Below are positions 49,385-59,520 of a stretch of DNA of 64,000 nt, piece by piece; the stretch's first letter is position 1, and each line of letters begins with the position of its first letter. The notes under the pieces are model-generated. The model made no database searches. It was given only the letters and a program-made list of their open reading frames with translations, and had not been told where the DNA came from. The position numbers and the translations under genes are program-made. This DNA comes from Endocalyx cinctus. Lineage: Eukaryota > Ascomycota > Sordariomycetes > Amphisphaeriales > Apiosporaceae. Where the stretch lies: positions 1,054,001 to 1,118,000 of the forward strand of contig BCKC01000003.1 in assembly GCA_001600455.1 (NCBI GenBank), written 5' to 3'.

Positions 49385-49525
49385 ATGGCGACTGAAAGAG
49401 AGAAAGGGGATCCTAACCTCAATCCTTTACAATACTGGTCGGAGATATCTTCGTTATCACGCCCCACCAAAAAAAAAACAGAAGAACAGCTGAACGATGA
49501 TATCCAGAAAGAATGGTCAAAATGA
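49385..49525 (+). CDS. Small protein-like ORF, 46 residues (weak)
   Basis: An ATG-initiated frame of 47 codons with an ordinary soluble-protein composition (starts MATEREKGDPNLNPLQYW, ends DDIQKEWSK). It is too short to be significant by length, since many ATGs in 64 kb open frames of this size. It has no recognised family and no linked exon was found. Reported only as a candidate. Confidence 0.15.
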   Translation: MATEREKGDPNLNPLQYWSEISSLSRPTKKKTEEQLNDDIQKEWSK

Positions 49526-51160
49526 GTGGAATCATGATTTGTGTGGCTTACTTGCTACAATCATAATACATACCTAATAAGATGGTAAGGCGTGGTGGGC
49601 AGAAGAAGGTATGCGTGGGCTCAAATACATAGTATACATAGTATACATACATTTTTACTTACCTTACTTCTTCATTCAGGTGTGTGATATGTACCATCGG
49701 ATGGGGGGGTTCGTTCCAAAAGGGATCTTTGTCATTCAGTCAATTCGAATAAACAGAGTCAGGTATCAATCTACCAACCGCAACCACGTACCAAGTTTTA
49801 GATAATTTTTTTTTCTCTTTCTTTTATCGCACCGCACACCCCCCAAGAAGAGGAGGTATCAAAGTACATAGAGGTGGTCATGGTGGTCATCGCTGCCCAA
49901 CCTAAGCTATGCTACATCTCGATAGGGCTAACATCCTTCTAGCCTATTATGGTCTTTCTAGCGTTTTCTCGTAAAACGGTGACTACTTGTGCAGTACGCT
50001 AAGTATACTAAGTATATTAGGTATATTAGGTATACTATACCACTTAGAGATATTTCCTGTCTTGTACCTTTTCTATTTTCCCCTTTTCACACCGTCTTGA
50101 GTCTAGTAAGATACCGTTATGGCATAGCTTATTTCACATATATGAACCCCATCCCGTTAGTCTAATTATTAATTTATTTTTCTTTTCTGTCTTTCCTGTC
50201 TTTGTTTGACAGTTTTCGATGCTTTTACTACAAGTAGTATATTACTACCTAGGTACCTACGTAATCAAGTATTTAGCATGCCTATCGAAGTACAGAAGAA
50301 GAGTGAATACCTACCTAAAGTACTTTTTACCTACACTACTACACTAGTATATGCGGTATGCGTAGGTAATCGAAACGGCTTGATTTTATATGTTAGGTAT
50401 CTATGAAAATTGGATTTACTAACTTACCGTAAATCGTCCGCATAGACGGTTCCAATAAGTATTTGGAAGTAATCATCTCTTCTTTAAATGATGGTTCACT
50501 ATGCAACATTATTAGTTACTATGTAAGTCTTTCGAAGATCTCGTAAACATATATGCGGAATGCTGCCGTCATTTTATCTACTATGGTAGCTAGCATCAAA
50601 AAGGTTACCTGGATCAACCCGGATCTACGTTGAAACCTTCGAGCTGGATTTGGTAATGACAAAAGCTCGAATAGTACACGAGAAATCCAGAAAGAGAAAG
50701 AATCTTAAGAAATAGGAAAATAGGAAAATAAAAAATAAAAATAAGAATAAAATAAAAAAATGAATTAATAAACAGTCATCATAGCTCTAACTCTTCTCTT
50801 CTAGCTCATACTCACCTACTTTTTGGTAGAAGTAAAACTGTGGAGAATAGTAAAGGGAAAGTCTGTGACTTCTTGGCTGATGAGAAAGAGGGTCACCAGT
50901 GTGAACCGGAACTGCTTCCATATCGCTGCCATTACATCCATACCCCGTAAAAACTCGTAAGGTCGATTCCCACGTCCACGCTCTCAGTCTTCTCACACAC
51001 CACCATTGCCCACCCGCGAACCCAAGCTAGACCTCCCGTTCGTCAGTTCGGTAGTCTCATGGACCAAACATTCCCCACTTAACAATGACAATATTTTTGT
51101 AACCCCCGGTCTCCGTAACCCGCAGTGTACATACTACCTCTACCACTACTACCTACTACT

Positions 51161-51200
51161 ACATACACACACACACATACACACACACACACAGACATAC
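51161..51200. repeat. CA microsatellite
   Basis: Tandem CA units, interrupted twice by CATA, in non-coding DNA. Confidence 0.9.
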
Positions 51201-51665
51201 GTTCCATAGGAAACCTAACCTGGGCCCTTGTCGTCTTGACCATCTCTCTATTCCTTTAAGTACCACGAGATTTCCTCCACCCGCCGTCCATGTCGCCCCC
51301 GAACTTCTATCATAAACAGAGAAATCTTTATATTTATTGTTGATATATTTCGTGAACCAACGCGATTCACTTCTTTATAAGCAAATCTATTAATTTGCTT
51401 TACTTTTCTGGAAAAAAGTCTCACCAACTGTGTTTTGAGACCATCATTTTTATTCTTCACCAACTATCTGTTTTAACTTAGATTTAAACAGATCCAATTC
51501 CACCTCTTTATTTATTTTTTATAAGAGGTATATACACATTCAAGAAACTGGAAGAAACGTTTCTTGAATTTTTATAGATATAACCGAAGAGTGTGTAAGT
51601 TCAATATCCTCCGATTGTTTCTCCCCCGCCCTACCTTTGGAGTGATTTATTCCCCGCCACCATCC

Positions 51666-51700
51666 AAAAAAAAAAAAAAAAAAAAAAAAAGAGAGAGAGA
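51666..51700. repeat. A25 run followed by a GA repeat
   Basis: Twenty-five A residues followed directly by a short GA repeat, about 420 bases before the bZIP start codon. The length may be imprecise. Confidence 0.9.
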
Positions 51701-51834
51701 ATATCACCTCAGATCACCAATAACCAACCTCACACTCCTCGCTCATTGACACCCTTATCCCACCTATCTATTGAAATTCCTGCCCCCCCTCCCCCTCCTA
51801 CTATCTCCAACTCTTATATACATACAATACCCTT

Positions 51835-51980
51835 ATGCATACACCTTCATATACATTTTACACATATCCCTCATTATTATCTCAACTTCTATGAGATTTA
51901 ATATTCCGAACAAATTAATGTCATATTTCGCATCATTCCATCTCACCAAGCCACATTGTATTCATACCCCGGCTCGGTAA
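51835..51980 (+). promoter_or_regulatory. Two overlapping upstream ORFs before the bZIP gene
   Basis: uORF1 (51835-51894) encodes 19 residues. Its TGA stop overlaps the ATG of uORF2 in an ATGA arrangement. uORF2 (51891-51980) encodes 29 residues and ends 134 bases before the bZIP start. I find no further ATG between uORF2 and the main start. If the transcript leader includes this region, scanning ribosomes would meet both uORFs first, as in stress-controlled fungal bZIP genes of the GCN4/CPC1 kind. The transcription start and any leader intron are unknown. Confidence 0.4.
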
Positions 51981-52114
51981 CTACTCACCGCTTCATATTA
52001 CTAACGCAGCATCGCACAGCGAATAATAAAAAATCGATCTCTTCGAATTCATCTATATACTCACACGAGTAATACTCTCTTTCTATCCCCATCATAACAC
52101 ATCAACGACCAGAA

Positions 52115-54004
52115 ATGGTCTCCACATTTCAGATGCAGGCTTACTACCGGCCTAACCCTCTCACTGTCGACACCACTCATGCGCAGAAGTTCTTCGACGA
52201 GGAAGACAACAGTATTTTGGATGATGGTATCCTAGATCACAGCGCTATCGACTCAGGATTAGAAATGTCGCCTCCCATGGCAGGTAGCCGGAGGGACTCG
52301 TTTGCGGTTTCGACCACGCTTTTCTCCCCGAAAACGGAAGATTGGCACTCCGTCGACATGCAGTCGGTCCCTTCCAACAACCCCTTCCTGGAGCCTCAGA
52401 GTAACAATCCCTTCACACGACCCGACCATTCACAAACATCCTATGCCCCTCATCAACCGTGGCCCATGACCCAGACCTCGGGCAGTTGCACGCCGATGCA
52501 ATACGACGGGCTGGAGGCCACGTACGACGGTAGCACGTCCATCTTCCAGAGGCCGATGCCCGTACAGACGCCTTTCAGCAACCCTGGGGGCCAAGTCCCA
52601 CTATTCTCTACCGTTGGTCCCAGCACTTCCATCCCCACGTCACCCCAGAAGGATTGGATGAGCCAGAACCAGCCCATGGCCAAGCGTATGCGGCCGAGCA
52701 GCCCCGCCATCCGATCACATAACGAGCTACGCCGCGGCGACGGCATTCGCAAGAAGAATGCCAGGTTCGACATACCCGCCGAGCGTAACCTCAGCAATAT
52801 TGATCAGCTGATCTCACAATCGACGGATGAGCAGGAGATCAAGGAGCTCAAGCAGCAGAAGCGCCTCTTGCGGAATCGGCAAGCCGCCCTCGATTCCAGA
52901 CAAAGGAAAAAGTTGCATACCGAGAGGTTAGAGGATGAAAAGAAGCAGTTTACCATGGCCATGTCCGGCATGGAAGAAGAGATGGCGGATCTTCAGCTTA
53001 AGTTGGCGCAGATGATGCGCGAGAAAGAGTTCTTACAAGACCACATTGAGAACCAGAGGATCGAGAAAGAGGACCTTATCCAAGCCCACACTATCGAGAC
53101 TGGAGAGTTGCGCAAGAAGGTCAGCGTATTGACGGAGCATGTGCAACGACTAGAGAACGCGGCCATGCCCAGCAACGCCGGCTTCGCTCACGGCTTTAAC
53201 GAGATGGAAGGTCTCTCTATGGACGCCCCGTGGGATAACATGGGATTCCTCGGTGCCGAGTACCCGATGGAGCCCGAAGTTAAGCACGAGACGGAGCTTG
53301 TCGCCCCCAAGAAGACCGAGATCTCCCTTCCGGCCGAAGTCGAGAAGTCCTCCACCCAAGGCGGTCTTCTCTTCATGCTGTTCCTCGTCGGCGCCTTCGT
53401 CCTATCCAAGGGATCCAGCCCGCCTATCCCGAGAGTATCGGAGGAGATGCGAGAAGCGTCCGCCACACTGCTCGATAACATATTCAAGGACCACGGCGTG
53501 GCGCACGCCCCCGAAGGTCCCATGGTATCGGCCGTGGCACCTCAGCCTTCTAACGTGGCCAGCTGGGCGACGACAACACCGACGGCGATGGCGGGTACCG
53601 GCATGGACAACGTCGCGCCTTCGATGCTCGGCGACCTAGCCGATTCCCTGACGCAGCCGACGCAGGAGCAGATGAACGAGCAACTCTTCTCGCTCACGCC
53701 GGCGCAGTACAACGGTATCAGCTCGCAAGATTTCGTCCGTCACAACCACGCTTCCAACCTTCCCCGCACCACCAGCCAAGGCCGACGCAACTTAGCCGAA
53801 GCCATCTCCAACATCCGCGGCAGCGGCAAGCAATCGGCCGCCGAAGTATACACGAGGTCTCTCCTCTGGGACCAGATACCCAGCGACGTCGTCCGCAACT
53901 TCGCCAAGATGGTGGCGGATTGCGACGACTCGAACCCGAACAACGATGGTCACCACCCCCACATGCATCATCATCACAGCAACAGCATCGACGCGAATTC
54001 GTAA
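52115..54004 (+). CDS. bZIP transcription factor with a hydrophobic segment
   Basis: A single exon encodes 629 residues. The N-terminal 240 residues are Ser/Pro/Asn-rich and include two SNNPF repeats. The basic region (about 248-270) reads QKRLLRNRQAALDSRQRKKL and contains the N-x7-R core of bZIP proteins. A long predicted coiled coil follows to about 350 (EEEMADLQLKLAQMM, ELRKKVSVLTEHVQRLEN). Near residue 417 there is an isolated run GGLLFMLFLVGAFVLSKGS, long enough for a membrane helix. After it come a disordered region, a short conserved-looking block (TRSLLWDQIPSDVVRNFAKM) and a His-rich tail (HHPHMHHHHS). bZIP factors bind DNA as dimers in the nucleus. The hydrophobic run could anchor a latent form to the ER, or be a buried helix. 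I do not assign an orthologue. The start ATG has a good context (CAGAA before it). Confidence 0.92.
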   Translation: MVSTFQMQAYYRPNPLTVDTTHAQKFFDEEDNSILDDGILDHSAIDSGLEMSPPMAGSRRDSFAVSTTLFSPKTEDWHSVDMQSVPSNNPFLEPQSNNPFTRPDHSQTSYAPHQPWPMTQTSGSCTPMQYDGLEATYDGSTSIFQRPMPVQTPFSNPGGQVPLFSTVGPSTSIPTSPQKDWMSQNQPMAKRMRPSSPAIRSHNELRRGDGIRKKNARFDIPAERNLSNIDQLISQSTDEQEIKELKQQKRLLRNRQAALDSRQRKKLHTERLEDEKKQFTMAMSGMEEEMADLQLKLAQMMREKEFLQDHIENQRIEKEDLIQAHTIETGELRKKVSVLTEHVQRLENAAMPSNAGFAHGFNEMEGLSMDAPWDNMGFLGAEYPMEPEVKHETELVAPKKTEISLPAEVEKSSTQGGLLFMLFLVGAFVLSKGSSPPIPRVSEEMREASATLLDNIFKDHGVAHAPEGPMVSAVAPQPSNVASWATTTPTAMAGTGMDNVAPSMLGDLADSLTQPTQEQMNEQLFSLTPAQYNGISSQDFVRHNHASNLPRTTSQGRRNLAEAISNIRGSGKQSAAEVYTRSLLWDQIPSDVVRNFAKMVADCDDSNPNNDGHHPHMHHHHSNSIDANS

Positions 54005-57000
54005 CGACATTACTATTTTATAACGAGACACAAAAAAGCAAGCCATGAAATTTTACGACCCATCATGACAATCGTCTTTCCTTGGAAGTGATGGCAACTT
54101 CCTTTATTTCTCTCTTCTATCGGCTTTTCAATTTTTTTTTTCCAATTCAATTCGACTCCAAACTTCTACTTCTTGTCTATACAACTCGATGCCGCTCACC
54201 GCGCAAAATTTTATCAGATTCCCAACATTGCTCACGCACCCCAAGCTGGAACAAAGTTTTTTATTTTCATCTCGTTTTTTGGGTCCTCTCTCCTTCGAAT
54301 CTATTTTTTTCCAAAATTCTTTCTGGACTCGCCGAAAGAAAATTTTCCTTTTTATCTTTTCTTTGGTCACGATCTGTTAGTCTCTACCGTTTGTGTGTCT
54401 TGAAATTTTAGCAAGCGAGCCAGCCAGCATTGTTTTTTTTGATTTGATTTATTTTTCCTCGTGTCTTTTTACCTCTTTTTTTCCATTTGGATTTTCTTGT
54501 GGCAGAAATAGGTTAATTCCGATTTTCTTGTTCTTTCTTGTATAATGATTATGATCCATAGGCATATTAGCGTTGTTTTCTGGGGGGAGGTGGTTGACGG
54601 GAAAGGTGTGGTGGGGCGGAAGGGAAGCGGGTACGAAAGACATTATCGCGGCCTGCGAAGGACATTTGGAAAATGGGGTGATTGGAATTGGTCCACTCCC
54701 TTTATTTTTTTTTTTCCGAATATGTCTTTCGTCAGCGACTGGATACGTACCGCACTTCTGGAGTCTCATTTGTTTTATCTTCGGAGATATTCCTGCGGTC
54801 CCCCACTGATGACCTCTCGTGAGATCAAGGGAAGCAGTAAGACGTTGGCTATGCTCAGCATAGATCGCTTGCTTACCCACAAGATCCGAGCTGGTTTTTT
54901 TTCTTTGGGTGGTGGCTGGTTTCAACCTCTTTTCTCCTTTGTCATCTCTTACTTATTTCCGAGAATGGAATGAAAGGGGAAGCATATCGACGATGATGAA
55001 TCTAAAAAATTATTTATTTCTTAACTTTTTTTCTTTTTCTTTTTTTTTAATGTCTTACGACATCCCACGGGTCCCACCCACGAAACGAAACTTGGCAGAA
55101 GGAAAGAGGGGTTATTCTTTTCCTTCTCTCATTTGTTCACGGCGCTGACGAGAAGACTGAATAAAATAGAGAAAGCGAAAAAAAAAACCACCCCCCTTTT
55201 CCTATTTGTTAAATTTCTTCTATTTTTGTTTTTCTTTTTCTTTCATTTGTCATATATTTCCTCGTACCTTTTTCTATCCTTTTTTTGTTCCTTCTTATCA
55301 TCGAGGGGGTTTTCGGGATGGACGGGTATCGACAGAGAGGGAGAGAAAGAGAAGAGGAGAAAGCACCGATAACAACAGTCAGAAAAGTCAAAAACAGCTT
55401 ACCAGTAGCTGCATCATTCGGGAATCCACAGCACATAGGGGGCGGCGTATAAGGGAGAGAAAGAAATTGAGACACATAAGAACAAGTAACAGCACGGGAA
55501 CGGGATGGGATGGATGGATGGGGTAATGTCTATATCTATTCTACATATCAAATCCTCGACACCAAACTCGTCTACCAGACGACAGACAGACAGACACAAC
55601 CGGCCAGCTCGCCATTTTTTTTTTTCTACAACTTCATATTTATTTTTGTTATTTTTCCACTTTTCTCGTTTTGATGTTGAGATCTTTCTTGTAGCTAGTT
55701 TTACTTTTCTCACACCAGACATATTTACATCATAACCTTATAATTAGCGAGATACAAGAAAGAGGGAGAGATCGAGATGAGAAGGAAATGGAATAAATAT
55801 ATACCCCCCCCCCCCCCTTTTACAAAACCAGAAGACTTTTTTAAAAGATGCAAATGTGAACTATGATATTTCCCAAACCGTAAATCCTTGATGCTACTTA
55901 TGGTAAGGGTAACTATATATAGATATCGTGGTTTACGAAACCGCATATGCAAGTTTGAGAGGGATGTGTATGTACATGATGTGTGGGTATGTTTATGTAA
56001 GGGGTGGGCTTTGACATCGATCGATGTAACAACTAAGTATACGATAACTTCTTCAACATAGACACCGAACTAACTTCTTGATCGTCGTCGTCATCATGAT
56101 CGATATGTTCATCATCTGCTTACTGTTGTTTCATATCACGTATATATACCGTTATATATGTCTGTGTGTGCGTCGTAGTCTGGTTAAATTCAAGATTTCA
56201 TAAACCCCCTCATTCGCCTAATAAGTATTATTATTTCGGGGTCCATATCAGTCTGTCTATTATATACCAANNNANAAAAAGAGAAAGAAAAAAAAAAAGA
56301 AAGAAAAAAGAAAACAAGCCTGTAGCGTGACCTCATCATTTTTTTTTCTGATATTCCTTTTTTTTTTCTCTCTTCCTTTCGTCTCCCTAATCGGGATGAC
56401 ATGACCCCCCCTCCACACACCCACTTACCATTACCCACTAGTGATCATGTCATGTTTCTTTTTTTTTTTTTCTCCTATCCTGAGACTTTATTATTTTCCT
56501 GTCATGTCTCAGTTCATATATATGGATGTATTTTTATATATCGGCCCTAAAATAGAGAGGCGAGAAACATGCAGTAGTGGACCTTTTTTTTTCTTTTATG
56601 CTTATTGTGGACGATAGAATATTCTATACTATACTAACTTGGAGATGACAGATGTGTTTAAAGTAATGCCTAGAATACCCGTCCGTTATTTTGATTTTGA
56701 TTTTGATTTTTTTTATTCCGTTTTGGAGTAGTAAACCGTTGATAAATAACTAGATACCATCCATGGATGTAAGATATATTCTACCGAGCTGATGAATTGC
56801 GACAACTCCAAGTGAATAGATAAGCCGAGGCTTTCTTGTCTGCCTATCTGCCTACTTCTCTACATCTCGTATATACCTACATACATACTTTGATAATATT
56901 CCCAGAACAATCAAAATCAGTTTGGGTCACATAATCAATCTTTCTTCCTCTTCTAGTAGCGTATACATACATACCATACTACACTCCCATCTTCCTGATT

Positions 57001-57221
57001 CTCTCCCCCCCCCTTTTTCCCTTGTCCCGCGCCTCCCCCACACACATCATCAACCACTAGACACGTACATACACACCTACATGTACGTACAGACGTACAT
57101 AATAAAGTGTGCATACGCACATACACATGCATGATGCACATGCGTCCTTGGGCGACCACCGATCTTCGCCCTCTATAAGTAAGACCAACCGAAGTCTTTT
57201 TCTCGTTGGTCAACCTCGGCG

Positions 57222-57240
57222 TTTTTTTTTTTTTTTTTTT
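57222..57240. repeat. T19 homopolymer
   Basis: Nineteen consecutive T residues in non-coding DNA. Confidence 0.9.
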
Positions 57241-59392
57241 GTCTCTCTTTCTTTTTTTCTTTCGTATCAAGATGTCCCGATCCGGGAGGGCGGGCTTACT
57301 CCAAAAAAGAAAGTAAGGAAAATAATAATTAATTGAACTTTTTATTATTAGTATTTGAAATCCGGATTTTTTATTTATTATTTTTTTTTTATATAAATAT
57401 AAATATATACAATATGTTCTTTTTTTGTTTTGCTTCCTTTCTTTCTGTGTAGTATATACAACGCAAAACTGCCGGTCAGATGCGACGTAACATTTGGACC
57501 GTAACAAGAAAGAAAGAAGAAGAAAAATATGTTGTCCTACCGTACGGAAGATCTGTATACCGATGATAATCATTACTAACGATAGTAAGAAGGGGGTTAC
57601 AATCCAAATAAGCGTACGATTCCAATGTATTAGACGAAAGGCATTACTCTTTATTTATCGAGAGATCTTATCTCGTTGGCTCTTCCCTTTCGTGAGAGGC
57701 GAGGGGGGTATAAGTATGTAGGCTGGCAGCTGGGTAACTGGTTTATCTATTTGTTTAACGCTCGGCACTTTCACATAAAAAAAGAATCTCCAATTATGTA
57801 TTCGCCAACATTTCCATAAACTATACTACTATGTACTACATCTTACTTTACCTACCTCTTTACCGTGTTTCCCCAATCGATTTCAATACTCCTCCAGGCT
57901 TTCATTGGCAGCTCGTCCGTCGTAGTCGAACCGCATGCGCAGGATGTTGTAATATAATTTAAAAACGCACATGAGGAGACGAAAGCATGACTAGAACTCT
58001 CTGCATCCTACCCATCCTTCTTCTTTTTCTCTTCCTTTTTTTTTTTATCCTTCAATCCCCCCATTCATTTCTCCATTAAAGTCCACAAAAAATCCAACCA
58101 AACATGGAGTAACGGTCATACATGGTACAGTTTAATACATACATTTACCGGCATGGAGGGAAACCCCGAGATCATGATCTTTTTTATCGCCGAATCAGCT
58201 GGAGTAAGTTATCTAAGATAGAGAACTCATTGGTAAACTTGCCTATTCGAGTCATAGATATCGTAGACCTTGCTTTCATTCGTTATGTTAAGCGCAGAGA
58301 ACCAAATGAAACGACAGCAAGCTTTGGAGTTGTTCCGTAGACCTTGAATATTATCTACAAAAAAAGAATAAGAATAGGGGGAAACCGAATCATGTTTCTG
58401 ACAGGCTTACTTTTTCTCATCCTACACACACGCATACACATACACGCATACAAACAAACCGCTCTGAACCTATAGGGACCTTTCCGACCCAACACGTCAG
58501 ATCAACTCGCATCCGACCGAACCTTGGAGATGCTAAGATACATTGTATAATATATATATACTGCTAGTCTAGTATAGATTAAAAAAAAAAAAAAGATGCA
58601 AGCGCATATGGAAAAGTTCGGGAGCAGCATCAAAGGTCCATACATACATAATACATACCTACATACATAACACATACTTACTTATATGCGTACCCCAGTA
58701 TGTAACCTCTTGCTTTCTTTCCCTTCCGTTTTATATTCGTCGCGAAGGAGCAGACGCGTCGTAAGGATAGTAATCAAAGCCATTTCATTTGTTTATAATC
58801 AACTCTCGAAGTGCGGTTCTACCGTCTTTGTAGCAGTAGTATTATAATGAAGTATGGGAGAGTTGTAAGCAATTCGCGGCTTGCCATCCCGAAAAGCCTG
58901 GATATACTGAAAGTAGAAATAATTATAATAATTATACTTGACATCTTAGACGCGGGTCGCGAACGAGAGAGACGGGGAGAAAAAGTGAGAGGGACTGAGG
59001 CTCGTTCGTCTTAATTGGAAGTTTGAATAACTAAACAACTGGCGCGCGGATCAACGAAATCTCTCGGGATTGGTCTCTCGCGAGGCAAACCCTTTACTAC
59101 ACCNCCCCCCCCCCCCCTTCCCCTTTTTTTGCTATTCTCGCATAAACTTTTAGTTGCCTACATTCTTACATACATTCTTTTACAATAATCCTCCCCCACA
59201 AAGGAAGGGGGCCGACCTAACTTCCGAATTATAATATACTATACTACCACCTCAAGTAGGCTGGAGCTCAAATGTCTGTCTGTCTCTCTGTATATATGTA
59301 TTTGCCTAAGTACTTATACTCTCCGCAAACGGAAATTTCCGAGAGTTGGGAAGAATAAGAATAAGAATCGGCATGTAACGTCGCTGATCCGG

Positions 59393-59413
59393 TTTTTTTT
59401 TTTTTTTTTTTTT
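59393..59413. repeat. T21 homopolymer
   Basis: Twenty-one consecutive T residues in non-coding DNA. Confidence 0.9.
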
Positions 59414-59476
59414 GTTATTATAGGTAATAATAATAAAACCCTATTAATATTTAATACCCCGTCCCAATAAAATGGA

Positions 59477-59520
59477 ATATATATATATATATAAGAGTTA
59501 AAATAAATAAATAAATAAAT
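59477..59520. repeat. AT and AAAT microsatellites
   Basis: An AT dinucleotide repeat (about 59477-59492) and, after a short gap, about five AAAT units (59501-59520). Confidence 0.9.

Larger units (their letters stand above)
44190..52114. other. 7.9-kb gene-free spacer
   Basis: No gene is convincingly supported. The longest frame (45065-45607, +, 180 codons) is rich in His, Arg and Ser with no domain and looks accidental. Repeats include a CAGCACA cluster near 46010-46030, GTATACATA copies near 49628-49650, AGTATA/AGGTATA copies near 50001-50035, TACCTAGGTACCTACGTA at 50246-50263, a CA microsatellite at 51161-51200 and an A25 run at 51666-51690. A 46-codon frame at 49385-49525 is protein-like. 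The last 300-400 bases are the probable leader of the bZIP gene. Confidence 0.6.

Noticed and set aside
56953..57573. 206-codon minus-strand open frame
   Set aside because: Mostly reads through homopolymers and TACA-type repeats as poly-Lys/Tyr/Ile; typical of low-complexity DNA.
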